Source: Antedon mediterranea
Taxonomy: Eukaryota > Echinodermata > Crinoidea > Comatulida > Antedonidae
Reading direction: 5' to 3'
DNA length: 64,000 bases
Assembly (NCBI RefSeq): GCF_964355755.1
Contig: NC_092680.1
Location: 14,733,001 to 14,797,000 of the forward strand
In this document: positions 46,271 to 57,830 of the stretch, piece after piece
Layout: the number at the start of each line of letters is the position of its first letter
Position numbering within the stretch: the first letter of the stretch is position 1
Notes under the pieces: model-generated
Told to the model about the DNA's origin: nothing
The model's input: only the letters and a program-made list of their open reading frames with translations
Databases searched by the model: none
Position numbers and translations under genes: made by a program

Positions 46271-46774
46271 ACTGTAAGGTCCAATTTGGTAGCTTCATAT
46301 GTCCCTATTAAGTCTAGGTACCAATTTGGCTACTCCTTAAGTTATAAGGAATAAATATTCCAGGTGGCTCACTTGAGGTCAGTTGTATTTGGAAAGCCAG
46401 TGGAAAGCTAGGTGGATGTGTCCTCACAAGAAGAATAATAGTATTAGTATAGCTATGTTCAATTATAGTAGATGGCAATATAGGCCTATATGTTCTGGTA
46501 CAAAGTATAGTTAGCACAATCTTTGTTAATCTGTTTATGAATGGACATTAAAGATTCGCATTAACAGTGTGCTTAAAATTATTGATTTGGCCAGAACAGT
46601 AACAACACTTACTTTTATCTATGTAGTCCATTTCTGTTCATTTATTAGTCATTTCATCTCAACTTTTGTGGTTAGTAAGAGTAGGCTGTCCTATCTGGAA
46701 TTGATTAGTTAATGTGTGCTTTATTCAATTGTAGCATTTATCAAAATTCTTGTCTTTTTTGTTTTTCTTTTCAG

Positions 46775-46929
46775 ATATCGAAGTGTAAGTCTGCAGCGGA
46801 ATACACACTTGTTGCACAAGAACTAGCAGACTGGGCAGCAGACCATGGAGTAATGTCGCTGTATGCAGCAGATTTTGGTAACCGACAAGAAGTCGTTGCA
46901 TCATTGATAAAGAATTTTATGTTTTACAG
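46775..46929 (+). CDS. HECT-family-like internal exon
   Basis: A 155-base exon with strong sites (TTTTTCTTTTCAG acceptor; CAG|gtgagg donor) reads LVAQELADWAADHGVMSLYA, then RQEVVASLIKNFMFYR. The order of a short helix, a G-containing turn, and LIxxFxxYR resembles the segment before the HECT domain in expanded G2E3-like proteins. It lies between the two gag fragments, so those could be intronic insertions. Confidence 0.35.
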
Positions 46930-46989
46930 GTGAGGAAAGCGCAAAACTTAATACTAAATGGTTTTATAACAACACAACAATTGGTTGAT

Positions 46990-47245
46990 TGACTGTAACA
47001 AGACCCAAAGACCGTGTTGCGATACCAACCACAGAAATCAACCTCAAAATATTAGAGCGGTTAAGCTTTAGAGGTACGCATTCAAGGGATTGAAAACAAG
47101 CCAGAAAGTTATGACAGACCTCGAAGAGACACCTGCTTCAAATTCGGCAAGATTGGTCCACACCAGAAACTGTTATCAGACAACTTTTCAGCCACAAAAT
47201 GTAAACTCTTACCAGACCGGCAATCACCCTGCACAAAACTTACAA
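46990..47245 (+). pseudogene. Gypsy gag fragment, copy 2
   Basis: It aligns with 46075-46270 (AACAAGACCCAAAGACCG and AAAACAAGCCAGAAAGTTAT shared). It extends further into [18 protein letters not shown], the expected zinc-knuckle area, with the first cysteine lost. Frames are broken. Confidence 0.55.
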
Positions 47246-47640
47246 TAGGTAGCTACGACGGTGCCGAGACATGCGAGTTGATTGGTCTATTTCTGTTAGC
47301 CAAACTAGAACCCAAGTATGGTAATAATATAGGATTATACAGGGATGACTGCTGCATTCAATGAAACTCCCTGCGTTATTCAACAAATAAAGATCTCTGC
47401 AACACGATTTGCCAACAACAATTTACATTCACATGAAAACAACGGTGTCACGATGGAGTGCGTCTACTTAACATCATACCGAGACAACAATGAGACAGAA
47501 ATGTGAAAATTATTGCCTCAGCCACAAGGTATGCAAATAAATATCACATATTAGGTCACAATATGCAATGAATTAACTTACTTTTGTTATACTGTAATAT
47601 AACGTAATGGACGATAGGTCTGATTATTGAGATGCGTATG
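47245..47640 (+). pseudogene. RT fragment with YRDD joined to an OB-family tail, copy 1
   Basis: [20 protein letters not shown] and [11 protein letters not shown] resemble the palm of an animal RT group with YRDD in place of YADD. After a frame change the sequence reads ISATRFANNNLHSHENNG and MECVYLTSYRDNNETEM with a TGA near 47506, which is the same ending as the locus-1 OB exon at 8654-8862. So two unrelated coding parts are adjacent. A near-identical block lies at 49845-50285. Confidence 0.5.
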
Positions 47641-47699
47641 TGCAACAACTTGTCCAACAAGGCTATTTATTTATTAAAAATAATTAATTTGAATAAATG

Positions 47700-48045
47700 T
47701 GCTTTGACTTGAAAATCTATCATAGATGACCTCCCAAGAGACCAGATAGTGTTGATGATAGAGTTTTAAAAGGTATGTCAAAATCAGTGACACAACACAT
47801 TACAATACAACAGGGGGTTTCAAACATGCCAAACAATTTTCGCTCCTATGACACATATAATAAGGAATCCTACCACCATCCTAGATCTGAAATACCAACT
47901 GGATTTTGTCAACTCTACCACAGTACAACACAAAGATGCACAACCCACGACAATATAAATATTCACACAAATGCTGGATATGCAAAGACAAGCGACCACA
48001 CCATACTTCTTGTGCAAAAAAGGTACACCTTACACAAATAAATGT
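47700..48045 (+). other. Possible gag-like exon with zinc-knuckle-like end
   Basis: One frame ends HKCWICKDKRPHHTSCAKK at an AAG|gtacac site, a C-X2-C...H...C arrangement reminiscent of a zinc knuckle. Another overlapping frame (47775-48041) is open for 88 codons. Evidence is weak. Confidence 0.2.
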
Positions 48046-48620
48046 TTTAATTTCTTGTCATTTATTGTGGTTATAGGTGTTATGCGAGTGATTTTACTAT
48101 TAGTATAATCAAGATGTTGTGGATAGATTCGTGTTTAAAGAAAAAAAAAGTTACAATAATATGACTAACGGCCTAATTGCGGCTACTTTACACTAATTGT
48201 TTATGGATTAATTAAACCACGGAGCTATAATTGATTGGCTAGAGAAAAATTGACAGTTCCATTTGGTTGTTTTTGAAAGCAATACTGACGGTAAGTGGAT
48301 TATATTATAGCGACGATTGCGAACAACCAGAATACATTCTTAAAACTATAGGCCTACATTAAACACTGAGTGCGTTATATTTTAAAAAGAAAACGCTGTA
48401 TATATGTCAAACTTTGGGATTACCATCTAGTGATCTAGCTCTCTGAATAAAGTACAGTACAATTTCCGAGCACATATTAGTATAGTTCCTACAATATTCT
48501 CGCCTCAGTTCAATGGTTGGCTGAGGTTATTAATTTTGTACACATTTAAATATTGTTTACATTTTAATTTTACACTCAAGAAAACACACCAAAAAGGCAT
48601 TGTTTGGACGAAATAATATA
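48046..48620. other. No recognised gene
   Basis: AT-rich; no domain-bearing frame. Confidence 0.4.
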
Positions 48621-48624
48621 AAAC

Positions 48625-48965
48625 CGAAGACTGATAACAACGGTAAATGCAATTATTCTGGCATTGAACTCATCGCCAAATGCCAATTCTACGACCGCTG
48701 CTGCTGTAGCAGTTCCAGCTTTAACAAACCATGCCCCTGTAGAAACACATTCCAACATTGACGGGTTTATCGTACTTGGAAATGTGCAGCCAGAGATACT
48801 CTTTCCTTTAAACATGGACAAACACCAACTTTATTAATTAAAGGACTCGTGGAAGAAATATTTACCAAGGCTGAAATGGCTGCAAGTAACGTAGGCGATA
48901 AACGCGGGAAAGATTCGCTGGAACATAACAAAATCTCAGCAATTTTTAGCCAGACTTGTAAGTAA
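48625..48965 (+). pseudogene. BEN-domain fragment
   Basis: One plus frame reads IDGFIVLGNVQPEILFPLNM. After a one-base shift near 48820 the next frame reads TPTLLIKGLVEEIFTKAEMA and SNVGDKRGKDSLEHNKISAI. The order of a LGxxV start, LxxxLLxxIFxxEELAxSNVxG, and ALDxxKIxAI fits BEN domains, which bind DNA in chromatin and transposon-derived proteins. The frameshift suggests a broken gene. Confidence 0.45.
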
Positions 48966-49550
48966 TTTACAGCAGCCGACAGCAGTTTGCCAAAAGTGCT
49001 GACATGATAAAAGCGGTAAATGACAAATGCCAATACTACAGATTTTGTTCGCAACAACAAAATAACAACTAAATAAATATAGTAAGGTATAATGCATATC
49101 TGCTATTGTTTTTATGAATGTATAATATAAACCTAATTTGCTGAAAACTTTAAACTACCTGTTTGTTCTCTGTTTGTAATTTAAACATTTTGTTCCAAAA
49201 ACTTCAACTATTTATCTGTTGTGATCATCATGCAAACTAGTGTATTATTGTCATTTATTATTTGCGTATAGTTAAAACTTTTGATCTTTTAAATATCAAC
49301 TTTTTTAAACTACTGTACTGATATTATTTTTGGCAGGTTTTATCAAACAATAAATAAAAAGTAATGTAAACTGATTGTTTGTTCGGGTTTAAATGGTCTT
49401 GTTTGTTGATACCTGATGTAGTTTCTCAATTATTTAATTAATGCAAGGTTATTTTACAGTAATTTGTTTATTAATAAAATAGGCGTACAAAATATTTTGA
49501 CAGGCGCTTGTACAGAGGGGCGCAAAAACAATATTATTATGCCCAATATT
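48966..49550. other. No recognised gene
   Basis: AT-rich sequence. No feature assigned. Confidence 0.4.
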
Positions 49551-49554
49551 GTAG

Positions 49555-49665
49555 ACACTATAGATAAATGTGGAATATATCAAATATATTATTACTGGTG
49601 TCATAAACACTGAATGGCAAAACACACAAAAATAGAATCAACAACCATGCGTTGTGGGCTGTCAA
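49555..49665 (+). pseudogene. Degenerate copy of the locus-1 OB exon
   Basis: ITGVINTEWQNTQK, then in another frame KIESTTMRCG, matches VTGVIITQWKHTKRIESTPT from the exon at 6233-6445. It is broken by a shift and lacks the LWG part. Confidence 0.45.
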
Positions 49666-49844
49666 TAATAATAATAAACAATTCCTAAGAAACTATTAAC
49701 TGGTGCAAGGCAAACCTTTCTAATCCTAGTGGAAAGTAAGCCTTAACTTTTCAAAGGAATTAAGAGATATAATAATCAAGGCCAAACATACCCTGTTATT
49801 ATTCAGCGATGAGTCAGCTTGGCACAAAAGAAACACCAAAATCG

Positions 49845-50285
49845 ATGTTACAATAGGTAGCTACGACGGTGCCGAGACAGGCGAGTTGATTGGTCTATTT
49901 CTGTTAGCCAAACTAGAACCCAAGTATGGTAATAATATAGGATTATACAGGGATGACTGCTGCATTCAATGAAACTCCCCGCGTTATTCAACAAATAAAG
50001 ATCTCTGCAACACGATTTGCCAACAACAATTTACATTCACATGAAAACAACGGTGTCACAATGGAGTGCGTCTACTTAACAACATACCGAGACAACAATG
50101 AGACAGAAATGTGAAAATTATTGCCTCAGCCACAAGGTATGCAAATAAATATCCATATTAGGTGACAATATGCAAGAATTAACTTACTTTTGTTATACTG
50201 TAATATAACGTAATGGACGATAGGTCTGATTATTGAGATGCGTATGTGCAACAACTTGTCAAAATAATTAATTTGAATAAATGTG
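49845..50285 (+). repeat. Copy 2 of the YRDD RT plus OB-tail block
   Basis: Nearly identical to 47245-47700 including ATAGATGACCTCCCAAGAG at its end, with single-base differences and a deletion near 50260. Offset about 2.61 kb. Confidence 0.8.
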
Positions 50286-50324
50286 CTTTGACTTGAAAAT
50301 CTATCATAGATGACCTCCCAAGAG

Positions 50325-50470
50325 GGTTATTTAGCTTTGCTGTTAGATTAACCATTGATTTTCTCCCCACGTTCTCCAACCTTAACAAATGGGGAAAGAG
50401 AACAACCAATATTTGTAAGATGTGTAAAAATAGGGAAACCTTAATGCATGCTGCAGAAAATAAGAGAGAA
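50325..50470 (+). pseudogene. LINE C-terminal zf-RVT-like fragment
   Basis: The frame reads FAVRLTIDFLPTFSNLNKWG and then TNICKMCKNRETLMHAAENK. LPT...NLxxW...CxxCxxxETLxH is the C-terminal region of a LINE ORF2. The last cysteine of the knuckle is not visible. Confidence 0.6.
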
Positions 50471-51360
50471 GCATCAAATTCCTTTTTTCAAATTCTTTGG
50501 AATTGGAATTGTTTTTTGGATGAATGATGAAGAACGAACAGAGTTACTATAAATAAAGTTGTATAAGGATAATAATAATTTCCATGCAAGAACTGCCTCT
50601 GAAAATGACAATGACATGATACATTTACGGTTAACAAATTTCTTTTGTAAATTTATAATGATTTGATGTGTGCCAACTATCAATGAAACTCCTGGCAATA
50701 TCTGATGTTTTGGAAATAATCAATATTGTTTCATCTATCAATGCTCACTAAATAAGTTTTTAGATTTGTAGTTCAGATGTTAACAACAAGTGGTAATAAA
50801 TGACCGACAACAAGGGTCTTTTTCATATTCATTGTTCTTTTTAATTTTTGTTTATGATTTTGATTCATCTGTTTTACAGTAGCCACATAATTTTTTGTAG
50901 ACAATTAATGTTTACATTCTCGTGTTGTCATGTGGTATGTAATGTTAAATGATATTCTCATTCATTCTTGTTATTTACCTATTTCACAATCATATTGTGT
51001 TTACAAATTTCCATTTTCAGTGTTTTACTAAATTTCATCTATATATTTCCCCAAGATATAAAAATCCTATTCTACACCTCTCCACATGCTTTGTTTAGCT
51101 GCAATCCTTAAATTTCTTGATGAAAATCTGCTGCTTTTAATCTGTTCCATTATCATCTTGCTCATTTGTCATTTTGAAGATACAATTGTCTTGAAATAGT
51201 TTGGTTTCTTGAGTTTTAGTTATTAATCGTAATTAATAATATGACAATTGTACATGATTCTATAACAAATGTTGAATACATTTGTTTAGTTTAGCCATCT
51301 TGTATGGATTAATGTTCATACAATGTATGTAGTGGATGATTCAACAGCAATGTTCTGGCA
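50471..51360. other. No recognised gene
   Basis: AT-rich; nothing found on either strand. Confidence 0.4.
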
Positions 51361-51364
51361 ATGT

Positions 51365-51535
51365 TCTATCTACCAATAGACATAAAGACATCAGAAAACG
51401 TCAACACCTTCAAAATACGACTGAAAACCCACTTGTACACAGAAGCATTTCCTGTTTAACTTTGTCAAGCACCTTTAAACATTATTTTTATGGATACTGG
51501 CAGTGGCACTATATATAACTGATTGATTGATTGCT
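51365..51535 (+). mobile_element. 3' end of an L2/CR1-like LINE
   Basis: One frame reads IKTSENVNTFKIRLKTHLYT followed by EAFPV and a stop, the usual last residues of L2-type ORF2. It is followed by a short tail ending in a (TTGA)n-like microsatellite (TGATTGATTGATTGC, 51520). Confidence 0.65.
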
Positions 51536-52830
51536 TGCCTGCCTGGTTTTCCTTCTTAACGCATCATGATTTGAATTCAATTTGATGTTAAGATGGTCAG
51601 TAAAAAATCTCTTGTTATAAGTCGTCAACATAGTTCTATAATACTCTCGGTCTTCAGCCGTTTTCCTCTAAAAAAATGTGGCAGAACCACCATGTAGCCA
51701 TACAAAACTTAATTTGTATATGTTATCTGAATGTCAAATATGTAGTTTCCATGAAATCCTCTTACGGTAAATAATGTTCTTTCGTGTCACATTTGAACAA
51801 ATACTGGTGTTTAATTATTTTGAGACAAAAATATATTTACAAAACAAGTAGAACACTGAAAATGTGAATAAGCACACAAAAATGTAGTGTAAAAAGGTCT
51901 ATAGGGCTACAACAGAACATTAATTTAAAGGGAACAATGAATACACAATATAATATTAACATCCGTACCAAAACAACATTAACAAATATGTTGAGCATTT
52001 GCAATGGAACAATATCATGAACCTGTACAATATAACAAAACTACAGTAGTAGTACAAGCCTAGGGTACCAGGCTTGGTATTTTGACAATTTTCTCATGAA
52101 TATGCATCATAATTATTGACATATTGTTATTACTGGAAAATCTAAACAAAAATTATTTTAAATACTTCTATTAAATGTTTACTTTTGTTATAATCCAAAA
52201 AGAAGCTCAATCTCATCAGATTTAATTATATAGCTTTGGTCTACCATGACAGTAGCAACTAAAAACTAAATCACTCAAGTGAATCTAGTCATACACGATG
52301 GAAAAAATAATAATTGCGAAATGAATTGCCTACGCATTTTGGTCCCTGGATGTAACATGATATTGACGCGTGTATCTTACCCATACTCGGGGCACGAACG
52401 ATTCGTACAAAGGCCACCGCCATACAACCGCGTATGAACATCTAAAATATATAGCTATTAAAAGATTAAAGATAATTCTAAAGTTATTGGAATTATTAAA
52501 AATTAAAATATATATCCAACAAAATACTATAAGATAAAGATGGACATTCTTATATGACCAAGAATCTGAGCAAGACTTTGGGTGTCGTTTAAAGATTTGA
52601 AAGATTACCAGAAAGAATTTGATACATATTTTATGGGTGTAAGCATTTTGAGTCGCTTAGTACTGGTATAATGTCACCAGGAGCTTAAATGGTACGTACA
52701 AAGAAATACAAAAATGTTAAAAATAGTCAACTTTGTCTATAGATATCTCACATCAACATAGAACTTGGTAATAGATCAGAAAGTCTAGTAGGCTATTTTG
52801 CAGTACAACAAAAATTGACCTTGAAAAGTC
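51536..52830. other. No recognised gene
   Basis: AT-rich sequence, short frames only. Confidence 0.4.
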
Positions 52831-52873
52831 ATTTTAAAGATTAATGTTGAACTTTTATGAATTATATTACAGA

Positions 52874-53247
52874 ATGGCACCTCCCACTAAACGTAAAAAG
52901 AAACATGTCACGACTTGCAGATCTCCATATTGGACTTTGGGGCAATCAAGAGTAAAGCATGTCTACACAAAAACAGCAAATATATCAACATATACATCAG
53001 GTACACCAAGTACTTCTACACCAAATACATCAAGTGTAATTGATGAACCTGCTTTTGAAAACACTACTTAATATTCCTTTATTCAACTGATGTCGGGCCT
53101 GGTTACAAGCCAAGCATATACTAACAACCCATGTGTTGTATGTAGTAGTGAATTTGCAGAATACAGATGCTTGGATTGTGGGCCACATGCTCAATATTGT
53201 GAGGAATGCATCACTAAAACTCATGTATTTCAGAGGTTTGGGTTGTG
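52874..53247 (+). pseudogene. Basic N-terminus and cysteine-cluster (CxC-like) exon
   Basis: After a TATATTACAG acceptor the frame reads MAPPTKRKKKHVTTCRSPYW, then a Ser/Thr-rich stretch, and stops at 53069. From 53091 another frame reads CVVCSSEFAEYRCLDCGPHA and QYCEECITKTH. C-X2-C...RCxxCGxxAxYCxxC...H is like the CxC clusters of KDZ-type transposases and some related proteins. Downstream transposase remnants at 53.7-57.8 kb may belong to the same element or to several. Confidence 0.4.
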
Positions 53248-53734
53248 AGTTAATATATTTTTCTTGCACTTCCAATTCTGGCCTAAATTCACAGCTCCCT
53301 GAAACTTTTACCGTTCATTGGATTTATTATAGATTTTTTAAGAATTTTATTAAATCTGCAGATTCTTTCTTCAAACCTTTAAATATGAATTGATTATTCT
53401 TTAAAGGATGGATGATATATCCGATTCCGAAACAGGTATTTGAATCTTGCAACCACTGAACATTCATGCCAATCTACAAGATTACAGGAAGTATTACTGT
53501 ATTTGATGATAAAGGTAATAGGTTTTATTTTATATAAACAGTTATTGTTCAAATAGATGAAAGTTTGTTCAGTTTCAAGCAAAAGGTAAAGAAAAATACC
53601 CTAGATGTTAACATTAAATTACACTATCCCATTTGAAAAATATTCTGCCCGGTCCTTTGCATGACTATGTATTTATTTCATCAGTAAATACAACAAATAA
53701 CATTAAATACATGTCTCTAAAAAAATGGCCGGGG

Positions 53735-53910
53735 CAGGGAAGCTGAAACACTTTGGGTTTTTTGGACTTGCAGACACATCATACAAGCCAGCTTTGGGGT
53801 ATTAGAAGTGGTTGGTAACCGGGCAGCTGCAACTCTTTTACCAATAATTCAGGACCATGTGAGGGCCAAGCACAATCGTCTGAATACTTTTTCCAAGAAT
53901 CTGAACAAAG
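53735..53910 (+). pseudogene. Small transposase fragment, possibly Merlin/IS1595-like
   Basis: The frame reads ASFGVLEVVGNRAAATLLPI and IQDHVR. EVVxxRxAATLLPIIQxxV is typical of the region just before the second acidic residue in Merlin/IS1595-like transposases. Only about 30 residues remain. Confidence 0.3.
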
Positions 53911-54389
53911 GGGGGTTTTTTTTTTTTTAACTTTTAATTAGAAACTGGTATTTTTTGCAGTGCAGTGCATAAACCAGTTAAACTGCAACCTTCACCCCCT
54001 CGAGACTATCACAAAAGAGTGCAAGAAAGTACTGAAACAGCACGAAAACGATAATAACTTTAGAAGTTGACAATGCTATGGCACAGACTGCTTAGCTGGC
54101 AATCTTGTTTTAAAAACCAACCAGCTAAGACACAAAGATGGGACAGGAGATCCGAGAAAATCAAACAGTAATGTATCTAGGCAGACTTGAGTTATTCAAG
54201 AAAAAAAGAGATAGCATATTGGATGCCACATGAAATGAAGAAGATGCTGCTGATGATAATCAAGGCGTTTATTCATTAGATCTCATCATTCAAAAATTCT
54301 TAAAAAAAAACAAAACAAATTTTGTGAGTTTCACAGAATTGCATTTTACGTGACATTACAATATAAAAGAAAAATATATATATTTTTTT

Positions 54390-55620
54390 TTAATTGAGTC
54401 AAAGGTCATTTAAAATGCGGGTCTCAGGAGGGAGAGGGGTGTTGATGGTGGGAAGGGGATGTGTTTCAGGTTCAATCCGGTGTAAACTTGCATCCAAGGC
54501 AGTGTTTGGGAACAAGGAGAAAGCAACAGAGTTGCGAGTAAGAACATTGCTTGACATGGACAATCAATGCTACATTTGATTGATGATAAAATTGATTCCA
54601 GAAATGTACACTTTTTAAACATTTTCTTCAAGATATAATGGGCAGTCAACTGCAGTTATGTTGTTCACAGATTTTTCCAGGCAACGCACCGATAGACTGC
54701 TGATTGATGTATCCATCGGGAGTTAATACTGATTTGTGATGTGCAGCAATTACCATAAGAACATTTTTTTTTCACAAAAAAAGTTGTAGTTGCCTGCCAT
54801 CCACACGTAAGTCTCAAGAAAGAGAAATGAGGATATCGGGATCGGAAGGTGAAGTAATCCTTCGTGGTGATGGGAGAGCAGACTCACCTGGGCATTCTGC
54901 CAAAACGGTTGCTATCCAATAATGAATTTGCGAAGTGGAAAAATTGTTCATGTTGAGGTTGTACAGGTTAAAAAAAAAATTCAAAAAAAGTTATTTTTCA
55001 TGTAGCTCCCCCATTGCATCTGGTCCAACACTGTAATAGGCAGCTTCACACATTGTTCATATGCAAAATGGTACCTTTAATAGGCGACAACAAATTTAAT
55101 GTATTTTTTTTTATAGTCGAACAAAGTTGGCAGTGTACCAAAGATGGAAAAGGAAGGGTTAATAAGGTCCATTAAGAAATTACAGGATGATGGTGTGAAA
55201 GTTGATGTGCTGGTGACGGACAGACATGCAAGTATTAAGAAATGGGTTTGTGAAGATATGGAAGACACCAAACACAAGTTTGACATTTGGCACATGGCAA
55301 AGCGTAATAAATCAGTCAAAAGTAGTATACAATAATAATAAGTCTTGTTAACAAACTAGTTGAACTAATCAATCAATCATTTGTAAAATTTGCAAATTGC
55401 TTTCAATTTCAGCAATAAAGAAAAAAATTGTTAAAGGCTGCGGCCCAGCGATCTTGCGCAGATCTGTAATTTGGATTCCAAGTATCATGAAGCACTTGTA
55501 CTGGTGTGCTACATCAAATGACACTGGGAATGGGGATGTTGCATTTGGTCAAGTGGTTATCCATCGCAGGACACGGTGTGTTATTTCCCAGGTGCTTGGC
55601 ATCCATGTATGAGAATGGCG
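54390..55620 (+). pseudogene. Animal DDE transposase-like gene, eroded
   Basis: Across frames: ELRVRTLLDMDNQCYI (54525-54575), MRISGSEGEVILRGDGRADS and SPGHSAK (54825-54905), then SNKVGSVPKMEKEGLIRSIK and VDVLVTDRHASIKKWV, FDIWHMAKRNK (55115-55305), and MKHLYWCATSN (55490). The ordered motifs DGRxDSPGxSAK, MExEGL, VTDRH and WHxxK identify a transposase-like family very common in fish and invertebrates. Catalytic acids are probably those in DGR and TDRH. Multiple shifts and stops occur. I do not assign a superfamily. Confidence 0.55.
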
Positions 55621-55739
55621 TGGCTAGCTGAAAGTATTTAATGACAGTTTAATACTGTTATATATAAGAAATTTGTTGTCATGATGTTCTTGTATAACTT
55701 TTTTTTACTGAATTTGTTTTCACACTTGATAATTGCAGG

Positions 55740-57830
55740 CAGCACAGCAGCAAATGCCTTAATTGAAGTGGTCAAGCGAAACCTAAAAAAAAAAGTTGTA
55801 GATGATATAATGCGTTCCGAAGCAAGCAACATACCCTTACAAAATAAACCTCTAGATACCTTGTCTTCTATACTAGACAATTATCTTTTGATGGCATAAA
55901 TGTTACACTATTATCTGAAGGTGGTATTTTGATGCTGCCTGTCAAAGACATTTTTTCATACGTAGGGTTTGATAAACATATCAAAAAAGGATGGAAGTTT
56001 GTAGAAAGTTGTCTTAATATTAATCATAACTTAGATTCTGCAACTTGCTGAATTAGAGATCCTACAACAAAAATAAATACATAAATATTAGTGTTGATGG
56101 CTTTAAGGTGCTACTTTCAGAGTTTTCACCTGGTGATTTATTACGCAAAAAATCTGTACTTGATGGCCTTAAAAAACAAAAACTCCATCTAAAACTCAAT
56201 CTAAACCACAATTTTCAGAAAGTGCTCGAAAAGGAATCTACAGTATGTATAAAGACTATAATCATCCTGTTCAGGCAAAAGACCTCGTGTATATTTCTGA
56301 TATTTTTAGTGGCAAACAGTTAATGGAAGAATTGCATCATAAGTTACCAGGAATATTACCTGGTGTTAAAGCAGAAAGGAAAACTAAGGTTCGATACCTG
56401 TCTGAATTTTCCAGCGTACTACTTCCCAGACGTTGTTCCACGGGTTGGTGTGTATATCCATCACATCTTTTAGATGTAATTTCTTTTCGATCCTTTCCTC
56501 ACAGAGCATTTACATGTTCGAATGTGGGAAGATGGCCGTGAAATTGGTGGGCGGCATAGTACATTTATGACATTATCAATTGTAAATAATGAAATTTTGC
56601 TAAATAATTTGTCGTTTCAACAGCCAGGTCATATAAACCTATTCTGTTTATTTTACAAAAGCAACTCGAGGGATAACCTTGAAATGAATTTAGGTGTTAC
56701 ATCTAACTATGTTGATCATATGGTGGCTAATAAAAATGATTGCACTTTCAAGCTTTCTGGAGATGAGATGTTTCTTATCAAAGTTCTTGATGGTTCTAAA
56801 AAGTTAAGTCCAACTTCAGAATCTGGTTGGAACTTTTACAGACAGGTTTCTAAAAAACAGAATTCAGAAGTTTCAGCTAATGGGTTACGCACAGATATAC
56901 CGGTTGTGCTAGACAGAAACATCTAGAGTCTCTCATTCCATCAATTCACTTAAAACACATCATTTTCAATGTCATACATAGCTTAGCACAGATTTCAGAA
57001 AAACTACTGTCTCTTGAAGTGGAGAAGATAAATTCCGAAGGCAATAAAAACCAACAAGTTCAAAGTTGTGTTACATCCAACCAGCTCTTGGAAAATGTTG
57101 TAGCCAATATTTACAAACGAGGTATACGTTCAGGCAATTTTAAATTGTTCTTTGACAAAGTTGGAAATTAGAAGCGATTACATTAAACAAGGATCATACT
57201 TTAGTCATAATATGCCCACCTCCAACGTTGTATGTGCGAGAGACAAGATTCTCTCTCTTGGAAAGCAGACACAAACCCCGAAGGACATAAATAGAAAACT
57301 ATACCCATCAAGTTTACCAGCCTAAAGGATTAGCTTAAGTAGAGAAACTGATTTTCCATGCATTATCGATAATGTAGTACCAAAACGTAAAGTACTTGCG
57401 CCTACAAAAGAAAAAGTCAAAGATTTCCTTAATAGTGAGGTCATCACCGAATATGATATTGTTCGAAAGTTGTGGGAAACTATGTATCACATGTACGTGA
57501 TTTTGAAAGACGAGCCGCAGCCACATTTGCTTCCAGGCAAACGTCAAGAGTCCACAATTGCAAGCGACTACGAGTTTGGGCATACGGAGGCTACAAAACT
57601 GATATACAAAGAACATGCTAAGTGTTTTTATCAACTGTTTTGTTTTAGACACACTTGCAGATATGAACCCATACATGATCAAATTTGTTGATTACGCTCA
57701 TTATTTCCTAGATAACCTAGCAATTCCCTTTAACAGATTCCAAGCCGAAGGTGGGGAGCATCCTAATTACCATCATATTACTGTTACTGGCCTATACTAT
57801 GTCTACGGCTGGCGAAACGTGAATTGAGCC
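55740..57830 (+). pseudogene. Eroded large TE-like protein, unclassified
   Basis: Successive frames give SIYMFE-like then HVRMWEDGREIGGRHSTFM (56510), KLSGDEMFLIKVLDGSKKLS and TSESGWNFYRQ (56750-56840), SLIPSIHLKHIIFNVIHSLA (56931), and NRFQAEGGEHPNYHH (57735). Such blocks (WxDGREIGGRxSTF, SGDEMFLxxxLDGSxxLxPTSxSGWN, AEGGEHxNY) occur together in long unclassified TE-like proteins of marine invertebrates, to my recollection. At least six shifts or stops are present. Regions at 55740-55900 and 56100-56520 give shorter matching frames. Confidence 0.4.
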
